Below, piece after piece: positions 1-12,208 of a stretch of DNA of 64,000 bases (the first letter of the stretch is position 1; each line of letters opens with the position of its first letter). The notes under the pieces were generated by a model. The model made no database searches. It was not told the origin of the DNA and worked only from the letters and a program-made list of their open reading frames with translations. Made by a program: the position numbers and the translations under genes. Source of the DNA: Diadema setosum (taxonomy: Eukaryota > Echinodermata > Echinoidea > Diadematoida > Diadematidae). The DNA lies in assembly GCF_964275005.1 (NCBI RefSeq), contig NC_092706.1, forward strand, positions 3,291,113 to 3,355,112. The letters run 5' to 3'.

Positions 1-1038
1 AACACCCGTGTAAAATCGTTGTACGAACATACCATTGTGTGGCGACCAGTTGTAGTCCCTGAATATAAACTGCATGACTGTGTAGCTAATTTTCTTTCAC
101 CATCTGCCTCCAGTTTACTTCACGTATCGACTGAAGTGGCACGAACAGCTAGCCAGCCAGGAGTGGTATGATTGGCGTTTTAGCTTTGCAACCGATGCTG
201 GTTGTGAGAACGGAAGGTATAATTTACTAGTATGTATTTAACGTTAGGCCTAGATACAGTAACACTGACTGTTACTAACACTGACAGTGCAGTGACCAGT
301 GTATTGATGTGATGTAGACTCTTGACTCTAGCTGTTATATGCTATGCAGAGACTAAATTTCATAATAAGAGCGTAGAATCTAATGCATTGAATGAATGTG
401 TTTCACGTCAGAACTCCAGTAAACAACACGTACCAAGAGCTGAGTAGGGCCTAATAAGCTAAACTTTACATAGGGTACACGTTGTACGTGATCAATATAA
501 AGGGGCTCTAACGTTAGACTTGTGGTCTTGTAATGTTAGAAGTTAGGCCTACTTCTAACATGTCTAATGAAGTTCTATAATGATCTTGTCTCGTATGTAT
601 GGCCATGGTACATGTATGTATGGTTGGACTTGACAAAAAGATCGGTCTGTATCTGGTCGTCGGGGAAATGTTCCGCGGAGACTGCGTCTGGCTTCACGGA
701 TCCCCTCGGAGGAGAGCGATAATGTTAAAAAAATAAAAGACTCCTCCGGACAGACGGATCTTTCTGTCTATGGTCGGACCTAAAATAAATGTTACTCATC
801 GACTTTATTTGTAACCACTATTTCACCGAAAATATTCGTCAGATTTAATGTACCTCAATTTCGTCTCACTTTGGGAGAAAATACCGCAGATCCTTACCCC
901 ATGCTCAGATTGTTGCTCCGTATCCTACGCACGTAAATCTCGGTGATAAACACATGGGAGGTTTTTTTCATGTGCCCGCGGTAGCTCATTTTTTAAACCG
1001 ACCGCCCATTTTCCCATTGAAAAGCATGTAAATCCATT
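1..1038. other. No gene recognised (left edge)
   Basis: AT-rich sequence without a convincing coding region. It contains TAGGCC/GGCCTA words and a GC-richer patch at about 640-740. A splice acceptor-like pyrimidine tract plus AG near 112 and a donor-like GTAT near 218 are too weak to call an exon. Confidence 0.4.
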
Positions 1039-1173
1039 GACCGACAAGTATGTCTAATTCCGCGAAAAACTTCTTATCTATAATAATGACATTGGCTGGG
1101 TCAGTTACTGACCCAGCCAATGTCATTATTATAAATGAGAAGTTTTTCGTGGAATTAGACATACTTGTTGGTC
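1039..1173. repeat. Near-perfect 66-bp-arm palindrome
   Basis: The left arm (1039-1104) and right arm (1108-1173) are reverse complements with only a few mismatches, separated by 3 bases. The arms share GACCGACAAGTATGTCTAAT outermost and GGCTGGGTCAG at the centre. Weaker complementarity continues outward (AAATCCATTGA against TCCAGTGAATG). This is a hairpin-forming foldback repeat, likely a small MITE. No clear target-site duplication was seen. Confidence 0.85.
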
Positions 1174-1804
1174 AAGTAAATCCAGTGAATGGGCAAATAC
1201 GTGTTAACAATAATTACCTGTATTACTAATGAGGATTTTCTTCAATTCTTTTTCCTCCTGTTTCCTCAGGTTATTTACCTGTAGACCCCTAATCTTTCTG
1301 GATTTGTATGAAATATCATGTTCGAATGTTCCTGTGCTGTGTATTGTGCCCCGTCCCACGCGTATTTTTTATTTCATATGCGAGAAAGCAATTTCGTGAG
1401 GGTGGTTGATCTAAAGATAGGTGGTCGATGAGTAGTAGACTTACTAATGTACTACCGGTTTGTTCCTAACAAAAATTCTGTGGTTGCCTTCCCAACGCTG
1501 TTCAAAGGCAATGTAACGTTATTAAACAATAGACCTAATATAATTTCTATATTACACTGTATATATCTATGGTTAGACTAGGACCTACCATATAGAGTCT
1601 ACTGAGCTGAGTTTAGTGGAACATGACCATGATGACATGTCGGGCAAGTCACGTGATTGAATTACTTAAAGAAATTATGCGAGAGTAGGGCCCTACGTTA
1701 GACTCCTAACATTTACTGGCCTATTTAAACATCGGATTTGTGTTTTCATCCCAAATTCCATGGACTGTTGGATGATGGCTGTGTTAATTAATTTAGTATT
1801 AGTA
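1174..1804. other. No gene recognised
   Basis: AT-rich non-coding sequence between two repeats. No ORF, RNA gene or repeat structure that I can support. Confidence 0.4.
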
Positions 1805-2042
1805 CTGTATATACGCCAAATATTTCGTGAGGTTTTTATTTTCGCGAATTTCGCGAGTCAGCTGTAATTCGCGAAATTAAAGACACGCGAAAATATTGAC
1901 TCTGATCCCGATATGAATGGGATGTACGCATGGTTCTGCGTTCAGTAAAGGACACCATGGTCGCGAATTTAACCACTCGCGAAATCGTCGGGAAGTCTCG
2001 ATTCGCGAAAATTTAGATTCGCGAAATATATGGCGTATACAG
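1805..2042. mobile_element. Tc1/mariner-like MITE (CTGTATA...CGCC ends, TA flanks)
   Basis: Terminal inverted repeats: left CTGTATATACGCCAAATATT, right the reverse complement of CTGTATACGCCATATATTTC. TA lies on both sides (1803-1804 and 2043-2044), as expected of the TA target-site duplication of Tc1/mariner elements. The interior repeats TTCGCGAA-type words in both orientations. About 238 bp and non-coding. Confidence 0.7.
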
Positions 2043-2142
2043 TATATGGGTAGACCTCTAATGCTATTTGGATGCACCTTTGCACCTGCCTGAAGCTCAT
2101 CACTCTCTTAAAAGTAATATCTTAAAACTACTGATAAATCGT

Positions 2143-2380
2143 CCTCTTGTTTGGTGGCCTCTTGCTGATGTCTAGTTAACTGTTACTAAAACTGTCAGTC
2201 ATACGGTCAGCCCCTTATCATTTTCTTGTTCGTAGGTCTCTTGTTAACTGTACAGTCGGGGGTGTAGTAATACATCAGCCCCTCACTGAACTGTGAGGGG
2301 CTGGCCGTATTACCGACTGACACCTAGGGGCTGACCGTATTACCATCTGTACAGTTGACAAGAGGCCACCGAACAAGAGG
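2143..2380. mobile_element. Foldback MITE with CCTCTTG ends
   Basis: The 22-bp terminal inverted repeats (2143-2164 and 2359-2380) differ at one base (CCTCTTGTTYGGTGGCCTCT). Inside is a perfect 11-bp-stem hairpin, CAGCCCCTCAC...GTGAGGGGCTG, and further inverted copies of ACGGTCAG-CCCCT words. Non-coding. No clear target-site duplication; superfamily not assigned. Confidence 0.7.
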
Positions 2381-4002
2381 CAGGTTTATTGGTCTGATCC
2401 ATAGACAGATCAAGGTTCTAGACCCTAGTGTCACAGTAAGACCCTATTTTGATCTGCATCAGGATCACTCATATGTTTTACATGTATATCAGTGTATTCA
2501 CAGAATGTAAACTCCCAGCCCGGTCTGTTAGAAACATGTTGCTGAAGTAATTGGCATATATCCATACCACAGACCCCATATTGCCATTATCCCAATGAGG
2601 TTTTACTTTTACAAACATGGAGCTCATTCCAATATCATGTGACCTAGACATTTGTATTTAGGTATTGTCTATACATGTACGTGTACATGTTACAATGAAT
2701 GAATAATTTTGTTGGTGTCCGTTCATATTCTTCATCTCCTTCATTTCACCCTACAGTTAACGGACCACAAACTGTGTATACTAATCAGTGGTAGACTGTA
2801 CACTTTCTACAATGTACTTAATTCTCAACCTATATCCATTATCTGATAATTGACAAAGCAGATCATATCATTTTGTCTTTGTTTACATTCATCTTGCCCC
2901 AATGTCTATTGTTTTTATGAATCGTAAAATGAATACCATCAAGCACCAGCTTTCTATGGTTAATGATGGTAGCTGTAGAAACAAAAATGTACTTGTAAAA
3001 TTTCTGTTCTGTGCTCTTGAGCAGTTTGGAAGTACATCATAAAAAGTCTTTTAGTAAGACCAAGGATGATACACATTGCTTGGGATACCTTATTGCAGCT
3101 GTTTTGAGGAGGATTGCAGAGATTTTGAAGATTTTTGTCAGTTCTGAAAAAGGCTCTCTGAGCATGCATGGAGGGTTATATCACTAGTCAGTGGTCCCAT
3201 ACCATGAGGATTTATGTTGTGATGCCTCATGGTCCATAACTTTTCACAAAGGCAGACATGTCAAAGATAAGGTTATCTCGGTCGTAGAATTGAAAAAAGA
3301 AAAAAAAATTGAGGAAATGTAGAGCCTCTAGAGGACATTGAATTTAAGAGTTTAGTTAGAGAGTGTTTTTGAATTATTATTCACTTGCTGAAATACTGTC
3401 TATGATAGTTTAATTTCTGACATTCCAACTGCTCGTTGGGAAAGATATTGACAGCCTACAGCTATCAGAAAACAGTAAGAAATCACCCAAAGAAGAAGAA
3501 GTATAAAACCTTATCAGTCATTTTCTTTTTTTCCTTTTTATAGCCACATACATGTACACACAGCTTCCATGGGGATGCTGTGGGGGTCACATCCTCATTT
3601 ATTGTAATTAATGTTCTGTCCAACTACTGTACATGTACCTCCTGTATTGAAGCAAACCAAAACCCAAATATGAATGTGGATTGAGTAAAAGCAGTAATAT
3701 TAGTAGAACAATTCAGTGAAAGTTTGAGGAAGATCAGACAATGTAAAAAGTATTGAATTTTTTAAGTTTCAGTAATGCCATAGCTTGTTAAGGAGACTAC
3801 TACAGTTCATGACTTGATTACCTGGTATGGACAACAGTTACCATAGAAAATATCAAGACAATTCAATATATCTTCACTTTTTTAGCATAATGAAAGAGCA
3901 CTTGACTTCGTTTGTACCTCTTTCAGAAATCTGTCACCCATAACATAATATGTTAGTGACAAATTAATGGAATGTGTACCTTTCGTGAAAAATGAAATTT
4001 TG
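2381..4002. other. No gene recognised
   Basis: AT-rich non-coding DNA. The short ORFs are chance ORFs without protein-like composition. Confidence 0.4.
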
Positions 4003-6041
4003 CGGAATTAGGTGATCCGAGTATCCTCTCGGATCACCTTCTGTATCTGTACTGATTCTTTGTTCTTCTTTTTATTTTCCTTTATTTCTAACCAAAATTT
4101 GTGCAGCGGTTAGCTCAGAAAGTGCATTGCCTTTCAATGTCAAACTTATACCATATATGTATCATGTCCCAAAGACGGCAGATCAAGTAAAATCATAGTG
4201 ATCAGTCGACCGTGACGTCACTATGACGTCATTATATGAAAACACATTTTCATTCATATCTCATTAATGGAATGGAATTTTGCAATGAAATTTATGTCAC
4301 ATATAATTCAAATTATGCGCATTCTACTCATGTTCTCAAAAATCATATTTTCTCTTAAAACGTGCGCGTACGCGCGCGTTGAAATATTTGTATGCTCAAA
4401 TCGAGCTCAAATTTTTTTTGCACACGTTTCAGATCATTTGGAGCATTTTTTGAAAAATTGAAAAAATTGGACGGACGCGTACGCACGCGCACATATTCGC
4501 ACACACAGCTCATATGCAATGGAAATTTCCCGTTTTTTTACATTCATCGGATGCCTGAAATGTCAAGGAATATTTCTACCATGTTTCAAGTCAATCCGAC
4601 TCAATATGACGTCATACGGGCCCGTCAAAGTTGAAATTCTGCGCGCGCGTCAATGGCGATATACAGTGCAACGATGCCAAAAAAACGCCAATTTTAAATC
4701 CGATTTTACTCGTCAGGATGGACGGTGACCCCCCATTTTCTTTACAGATTCTGAAAGCTGATGAGTTGGATATGTTATTTCATGGGTTGGCGATGCTGGC
4801 AAAATGATTAAAAGATATCAAATTTCTTAATAAAGTAAAAAAAGTAAATTTTCAAAATGACGTCATCAAATTTCAAGTTCACTCGAACGTATCTCACTTA
4901 TCCTTGGCCAATTTCCACCCAAATTTCAGTATGTTGTAGCTTATTAAATGATCTTTCATTAATATAATTACAACATTTTGATTGGAGGACGGCATCACCT
5001 CGTAAAAATGGATTGAAAGTAATATTGTCAAATTTGACCAGTTTACGTGTTATCTCTATGGGAGAGCAGTTTTTCTGGCATTGAAAATTGACATGACTCT
5101 CTTTTTCGAGCACTAGCTCACTTATGCTTCGGTGAATTTCTCCCAGATTTTAGTATGTTGTAGATGAGACTTTGGGCTATTGTAAGTGTGCCCTCCATTT
5201 TTTCATACGATGTCGGCATCACGTCGAAAAACTTGGTTGAAATTGGCACGAGGTTTCGATGCAGCGTCATTTTGCTTAATACACAGGGCCTATGGAGAAT
5301 GAAATAGGTCATTGCGTAGCGCATCCGACTCGTAATCCTAAGGTCCCTGGTTCGAGGCTCACCCCTGCCAATATTTTTTTAAAATTTTTTTAAACACTTT
5401 TTTTCTTCTTTTTCTTTAGTTAATCTTAATCTCCCTTTCCTTACTTTATCTTTTTCTGATTTTTTTATGCTTCTCCTTCAAATTTCTATAAAATAACATA
5501 ATTTTTTCTTTATTTTTCTTTCTTTCTACTACTTTCTGTGCAATAGATGAACAACAACAATTGCTATCAATCCCATATTTTGCACATGTTTAGTACATGT
5601 CAAGTACATTATTTCATGAAATAACAACTACTTGATCGGACACCATCTTGGGTATGTAAATTAGGGTCAAAGGTCATAAATGTTTCATCCTGTATCTTGG
5701 TGAATACATGTCCTATCTTTCCCATATTTTGCACACGCAAAGACCATGTTACAAGAATCATTTCATAAAATAATCACTTTTTGCTTACACGCCATCTTGG
5801 GTGTGCAAAGTGAGGTCAAAGGTATATACTTCATTCTGTATTTCCGTTAGTGTATACGGAATTCGGTACCAAAGATGGCAGGTCTCACTCCCTTTTCTAA
5901 ATGAGAATCCAAACATCACACGGCCAATGTCCCGTCAACACAGATGAAACCTGTATGGTCATGAATATTTGGATCAGGACTCAAATCATTGATTTTCGAA
6001 GAGATCGGATCACCTAATTTGTCAGTCTTGACAAATTCCGG
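4003..6041. mobile_element. 2-kb non-autonomous element with hairpin ends
   Basis: Inverted termini: the left end reads CGGAATTAGGTGATCCGA and the right end carries TCGGATCACCTAATT and GAATT-CCG in reverse orientation. A perfect 12-bp-stem hairpin sits at the left end (4010-4021 with 4028-4039). A 9-bp-stem hairpin sits at the right end (6016-6024 with 6029-6037). The interior has CpG-rich words (4350-4500, 4640-4670), two diverged duplications (about 4895-5100 with 5110-5330, and about 5560-5700 with 5700-5850) and a tRNA-like block. No transposase was seen. Superfamily unknown. Confidence 0.6.
5305..5370 (+). repeat. Degenerate tRNA-like (SINE-type) block
   Basis: This holds a TAGCGCA word resembling a tRNA D-arm/A box, then CCGACTCGTAATCC resembling an anticodon arm with CGT, then GGTTCGAGGCT resembling a B box, ending CCCCTGCCA. 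The acceptor, anticodon and T stems do not pair properly, so it is not a working tRNA. A T/A-rich tail follows. It may be a fossil tRNA-derived SINE head inside the 2-kb element. Confidence 0.35.
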
Positions 6042-6561
6042 GTCTAGTTCTCACTATATTTCCTTTGTATTGTTGTCTGTAATGATGTCATGAGCTGCAA
6101 TCTTCTTATCCAGTTTTGAAGGCACCAAAACTGTGAAAATTTGTAAAGTTTTAAATTGATTGTCCACTTTTCCCTCAAACTTATTTTCCTCACTCTGATA
6201 CATAATGTGTTCTACTAATATTGCTGCTTTCACTCAATCCACGTTCATATTTGGGCTCTGGTTTCCTTTAACATGCCAGGTAGACAACTGAGTCATGTTC
6301 CCATCCCTTGTTGACTAAATCCCATGGGTGAAACAAATTTGGCCTGGGCTTGGTCTATCTTGATTTCCGCTCCTCCTCTTGTAACTGGATGAAGTTGTCA
6401 GATGTGCTTACTGATACATAAAGTGGCAGGAATTATGGAAAGTTTGATTTGTTCTGTTCTAAACCGCTTGGTCGACTACCAAGGGGAAGATTGGAGTTCA
6501 AAGCTTGAACCCCTCCGTCTTCCACCTCTGATGATTGATTAAAGATGATTGATCCAGATAT

Positions 6562-6708
6562 GGAGCCCGTTTCATAAACTTGTCATCAGTGACAAGTTGT
6601 CATAGATGTGACAAGCTACTGAAATCCTTGCATCTGATTGGCTGAGAGCAAATTTGTCATAGAAATGTGGCAGTTGTCACTGATGACAAGCTTTATGAAA
6701 CGGGCCCC
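6562..6708. mobile_element. MITE with GGRGCCCGTTTCATAAA ends
   Basis: The left end GGAGCCCGTTTCATAAAC and the right end (reverse complement GGGGCCCGTTTCATAAAG) are followed inside by CTTGTCATCAGTGACAA in inverted orientation. The flanks AGATAT and AGATGT are near-identical and may be a target-site duplication. Non-coding. The ends resemble the element at 16760-16928, suggesting a related (perhaps PIF/Harbinger-like) family. Confidence 0.7.
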
Positions 6709-8009
6709 AGATGTGCTAAGGACTCCTAAAAATACACCCATTATGTGTTAAAGGTATGGTACTGTTTACCATCCGGAGCAGTGATTCAAAAAATGTTCAA
6801 GATATCATATTTCGATGCATGGATATGGGTAGGTCCGTTGTATCACATATTCTTACCATGTAAAAATTTTGGAACAAAGCCTAAGATATAAGGAGATATC
6901 ACTATATTTCTCACTAAACCATAACTGTAGACGGTTTAGTCTTGAAACATTTTTATTGTAACTATTATTCACATTTTGTATATTTGACAATCAATACTTA
7001 ACATTAATTCTACTGATTCAAATTTTCACATTGGTTGTTAACTATCCCTAACTCACATTTTAGAATTATTTTTAAGCACTAAATCTGGGTTTTGTGAATA
7101 AAAACAAACTTTTATGATACACATGGACATACAAATTGATTGAATTTGCTCAGGACCACTGCTGTGATTTACTGTCAATATCTTACTGTCAGTATCTTAC
7201 TTATTACGTTTGCCAATGAAAACAACACTATGCAGGAAATGCATGTGATACCAAAATTTTACCCTGGAGGTATTTCAGTGATTAAAAGTGAATGCAAAAA
7301 ACAAACCAAACAAACAAACCAAAAACAGTGCTTTATTCAACTTTATTCAGTAATTGAAGCTTGCATGGAAGATCTGTCTATTTACATCTGATAAAGTGTT
7401 TGTGGCAAGTTCTGTTGTACGTAGTGGACACCGTTTGGTCTAGCCAGGGGGGTTAGACGGATTAAAGGTTTAATGCAAGTATCTTGCTGTGATTAAGGGG
7501 ATCAAAGTTTCGGTTCAGATTTGCTGTCGGCCGGAATTCTGTAATACCATTGGCAATAGGTTTGTGTACCATTTGAAGTTTTTACATACGTACAGTAGTA
7601 GAAAATCTGACAATGGTTTTGAAAAGCACTGGAATGAAGGTTTGAGAAATAGGAGAGGAGTTAAATTAAAGTCTCAATTTTACTATCGAGCTTGAATTGC
7701 CTTCTCCGTCTTCTTCTTCTTCTTAGTGTCACAGTAAAATTAGGCTTTTCTGGCAAGATGAAAGATACTGTATATTTTGAATCAGACACTCATTGCATTT
7801 TTCCTAGTTTAATGATGGCTTTAGGTTTTAGTTGAGCAGTACCTTTCTTTGAATACCATGAGCTGTTCATATTGCACCATAGCATTGGTTAACTTCGTGG
7901 TTTTAATTGATCGTCTCGATCACTTGCATGATGTGTACTGTATGCAAGCAATATGCTGTAGGGATGAGGTCTACCATGGACCTACAACGAAAGGTCCATG
8001 GGTCTTAGA
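6709..8009. other. No gene recognised; possible TTAA-element remnant at 6747
   Basis: AT-rich DNA. TTAAAGGTATGGTACTG at about 6747 resembles the end of the TTAA-flanked foldback family, but no matching right end was found. The ORF at 7140-7391 shows nothing protein-like. Confidence 0.35.
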
Positions 8010-8611
8010 CCCCGTTTACACTGCCTGACCACTTTTAGGCCGGCCCAAATTGCGGTACTCGGTGGCGTTTACACCAAGAATTTGGGCCGGCCTATATATA
8101 AATATTCTGACAGTAGCGGCACTCTGCATGTGAACAATGATTTCATTGGATCGTGCCCGTGGGAAATGTGTATTGTGTACATATGCAATTCTGTGAACTG
8201 AATACCTGGGGATGTCATGACTATTTTGTCCGACACAGAGCATGGATTTTGGGATAATTCAAATCACAAATAACGTCACATCACCGCCACTACCCAACAA
8301 AAATCAGTTTCACAGTTTCTCACCATCCTTACCTACGCACAAATTTTCTGGAGTGAGGAAAAAAAAAATGACAGAGATGAAACATTGTGAGACATTGCAG
8401 GACAGAATTCTCCGCTCCTTCAAGACAAGACAAGACAAGACAGCATGCACGATATAAGCACTCATAACATTACGCAATTACGTCACGATCGCTGCGGAAA
8501 GGAAGCGGGACTCGCATTTGGTACCGCATTTGGGCCAACGTGCGTTTACACCGACTTTTAGGCCGGCCCTGGGCTGGCCCTGGGCCGGCCCAAAAGTCGG
8601 TGTAAACGGGC
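8010..8611. mobile_element. 602-bp MITE with 7-bp TSD TCTTAGA
   Basis: Inverted termini CCCCGTTTACAC (left) and GTGTAAACGGGC (right) are flanked by identical TCTTAGA (8003-8009 and 8612-8618), a likely target-site duplication. The interior contains GGCCGGCC-centred hairpins near both ends (8038-8096 and 8560-8597). No transposase coding. The duplication length fits a hAT-like or similar cut-and-paste element; family unassigned. Confidence 0.75.
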
Positions 8612-8942
8612 TCTTAGAGTCTAGGGACATATACATATGTGATAAAGTACTACCAGTTTCATAGTAAACCTGATGTACATTTGTACATAAGGCACTTTTG
8701 CGATATGTATTGTGACACACCTTTTGTGCTGGATGCTGTAGATTTGTTTTTGTTTTTTTGCTTTGTTTTTTCATTTCCTTGTCATCTTACCCTTCTTTTG
8801 GGAGATCAAGTTTATTTGTTTGAATGTTTTCAGTATTGTACTGAATTAGAATACATACGGTAGGGGCCTACATGTAGTAGGCCATGATATCAACATCCCA
8901 TCCATTATAGACGACACCCAATGAAATTCTAAATAATACACC

Positions 8943-8960
8943 CACACACACACACACACA
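8943..8960. repeat. (CA)n microsatellite
   Basis: About nine CA dinucleotides. Confidence 0.9.
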
Positions 8961-9186
8961 ACACCATTAGTCATGGCTAGAGTGTGTAAACTCCCTGCCC
9001 AGCGTGACTTGACACTCCCATGCCTCTTTTATTTGTAATTTATTGTAGTTCAAGGTTTACTTCTTTGTTTTTTCATTGCTGAAACAAACTACTAAAATTG
9101 ACATGTTTTAATAGTTATTCACTATACATTGATACCAAATTGTGTATGTGTAGATGGTAATCATGATATCAGCTAACCATCTCTTC

Positions 9187-9217
9187 TTTTTTTTTTTGCG
9201 GGGGGGGGGGGGGGGGG
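9187..9217 (+). repeat. T(11)-GC-G(18) homopolymer junction
   Basis: A run of T followed by a run of G on the + strand, interrupted by one GC. It is one of eight such junctions in the window. Confidence 0.9.
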
Positions 9218-9399
9218 CTAAGAATCATATTTAACTTGTCTGACTCGTGTATGGTCATAACTAGGGCAAGTTCTAAAGTCACAGTCACTTTTCACTTTTG
9301 GTGACTAACATGTGACGCGTTGCAAATCCATAGCACTCTTATATTGTTAGATTATGATTCATTGTATTCTGTAATTGTATGTTTGAATTCCCTCTGTGA

Positions 9400-9891
9400 C
9401 AGGGCTGCCAACTCTCACGCATTGAGCGTGAGACTCACGCAGTTCAACCAATTTTGACTGTCTCATTCTGATAAACGAAATCTCACGCTAAACCCCCAAA
9501 ATGGAATGTACATGACTACAAAAATAAATATATCTCTAAATTCTCTGATATTCCGAATATCGATATATGCCCAAGCCCAAAATTTCGAGATTTTCCCGCG
9601 CGGGTGTAAAGCTTAACCAATAATAATTGTTTTTCGGTTCGCGCGCAAAAACGAGCTATGGGATTACGATTGGTTTCTACCTATACCGCGTGAGCGTAGC
9701 TTGTACTTTTGGCAAATTACAGTACATGTATGGCTATGACGTGTGCTTTACATCGCTTTACATACACTGACTGTGTACGTAGTACGCACGTACGTACGGC
9801 CGCACAGCAGGCCGCCAGGCGCTAGCCAGGAGGTCGCTCCGCTCCCTCACAGTATCTCACGCCAAACTCTCACTCAAGGTTGGCAGCCCTG
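9400..9891. mobile_element. hAT-like MITE (CAGGGCTGCCAAC ends)
   Basis: Terminal inverted repeats CAGGGCTGCCAAC (left) and GTTGGCAGCCCTG (right) are flanked by CTGTGA on both sides (9394-9399 and 9892-9897). The CAGGG start is typical of hAT elements. The interior carries CTCACGC words. Non-coding, 492 bp. It shares end structure and interior words with the element at 18499-18873. Confidence 0.75.
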
Positions 9892-12208
9892 CTGTGATGG
9901 TATTTCAGCCAATAATGTGAACATTGAGTAGATCATGTTGGGTGCATGAAGCCATTTGAATGCCACTTGTGGGCATGTTACACTGTAAAAGCCTTCCAGA
10001 ATGTGGGCTAAGTATGGGATTTTGCCATTAGCTCAGTTATGGTTGAAGAGCTATGTATAGTGTGTACATTCCTGTTCAGCAAACTGAGCTGCATGTGATA
10101 TGTGGGCGCAAATGTTTACAGCCCAGGCATTGAGAGAATGCAGAAACACAATTTTGATCTTTTTCAGTTCATTGAGTACCACCGTTTGTACCGAACAATG
10201 AGTTTTCATGTTTAAAAAACAAAAAACAAGGGGAAAATAATACTGCTTTTGTTTCCTTTTCTGTTTGAAATTTTTACCAAGTGATAGATAAGAATCAGTG
10301 GAATGTGATATTCTAAAGAGAAGATGCATTTGATTGTTGGGGGGGGGGGGTGTAGGGGATAATTTGTTTCTAGACTGGGCATGGAAGAATTCTTGAGGGT
10401 AATTGGACCAAAATGGGTGCAGTCCTAGGTACACTGTATGTGTGCCAATTTCCTACACATTCTATTGAAGAGGGGTTTATCCTCCATGACTCAATTATAA
10501 TCTCAACTGCCCTTTTAACTGTAGCAATGAAGCAACACTAATACCCTGCTGGTATGGCAAATAAATGGGGAAAAATGCTTTTGGTATTCATTTCCGGGAG
10601 AATGATGGGTAGGGCTGCAGGAAAGAAAATAGAAATACTATTTGGAGTGCCAGTCATTTATCATTGCTCATGACACTCGGTACACATGATTTGTGGCATC
10701 CTTGGGTTTACCTTGATTTGCTTGTTTCTTTGTTTGTTTGTTTGTTTGTGTGTTTTTTTTTTTTTTTTTTTTTGGGGGGGGGGGGGGGCAATCCCTTGAC
10801 CCAACTAGGAGCAGAGTAGACCAGGGATCCCCTCCCTCTCCCCACACTCAAGTCTTTAGCCCATCCCCATTGATTAAACATTGTGCAGCCACTGTTGCAC
10901 AATGTAATGTAATTTTACGATGATTTCTTTCTTTGAATGTATGCAACATGCACAAAGTGAATTTGTACATCAGTGATTACTACTATGTACAGTGTTTAGC
11001 TTGTCTAGGCCAGCTTCAACCATCGATATTCACATGCTGTATTCTGTCTGTTGATGGGAGGGTGAAGTTACAAGACCCTTTGGTAGTAGTTTGGCTCATA
11101 TCCCCATCAGAGCCAAAAGTAAATACCTTGGTACTCAGATTGTAAAACAATAGAATACTAATAGAAAGTGATATTTTGAAGTATGGGTTCTTATAGAGCA
11201 TGAATGTGATTTTGTATAAAAAAAAAGGCACAAGCCCTGCTTGAAACTTGCATCTTCACAGAGAGTAGTCAGGCTGGTAGAACTTTATAAATCATCAAGG
11301 AGCTTGTTTTATGTAGTACAGGGGCCATTTAACATTTCTTGAGAGAAGGGGGACGGTCCATTGATCTTGATAATTATACAGAATGTCCCCAAAAAATTAC
11401 CGTCGGATTTCTGCATTGATAATTTTCATTATGATTAAACTGCCTGAATGCTATTTCAAAGGTCTAAATATATATCATCTTCCCAATATTTTGCAGAAAA
11501 CCCCATTCAATTTGGTTGAGTGGTCACAGAAATGTGGATCATTGTATTCAAAAAGCATGTCATGGGTCTGTTTCTTCCAAGTTTAGCACTTGGATGCTCA
11601 TGGAACTGCATATTAATGTGTGAACACAACGGACAGAATGTGGAGGGAAGGGATTCCTGACATGCTCTACAAAAATCCTCTTTTCTCTTTGACCACTGAA
11701 GCAAATCAGATGGGTTTTCCTGTAAGATGTGGGCAATGAGTTATAGTTTCATACCCTGAAATTGTATTTGGATTGATGTACTGGTGTATTTTATAAATAA
11801 TGATAATACAGGGTATTTATATTTTGAAAGTAAGTCGTTGCGGATGGGCCCGTTGTAATATTTTTTGACATACAGTACAAAATGTCGCAATTTACTGCCT
11901 ATTTCATTGCATACCACCATCATTTGGAAGATGTAAAATAAATGGTAATGTAATGTAATGATTAAAGTTTGGAATTAGAAATCATTGTTGACATCAGACT
12001 TTTTTGTGTCTAGCTGCAAACTTTTGCTCCTGTCGACCTCCATGAAGTGTCGAGGTATTAGAGAATTCCTGGAGATTAGATTCGTCTCTTTGCAGAAGAT
12101 CTTTCTGAGAGTTGTTTTGTTTGTGCGTGTGTTGTGCTCTTCCTCGCATGACATTAATTTGGTAATAACCCAAAAAATGCGGCCAAATTCCATGTGCCAG
12201 TGAGTTAA
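9892..12208. other. No gene recognised; holds T(21)G(15) at 10753-10788
   Basis: AT-rich DNA with homopolymer tracts (G run about 10340; T run then G run 10753-10788) and (TTTG)n just before the latter. The ORFs here are low-complexity or lack homology-like features. Confidence 0.4.

Noticed and set aside
5305-5370. Functional tRNA-Thr(CGT) gene
   Set aside because: The B box is present, but the acceptor, anticodon and T stems do not pair; it is a degenerate tRNA-like block.
8478-8774. 98-codon - strand ORF
   Set aside because: It overlaps the terminal hairpins of the 8010-8611 element and has no domain.
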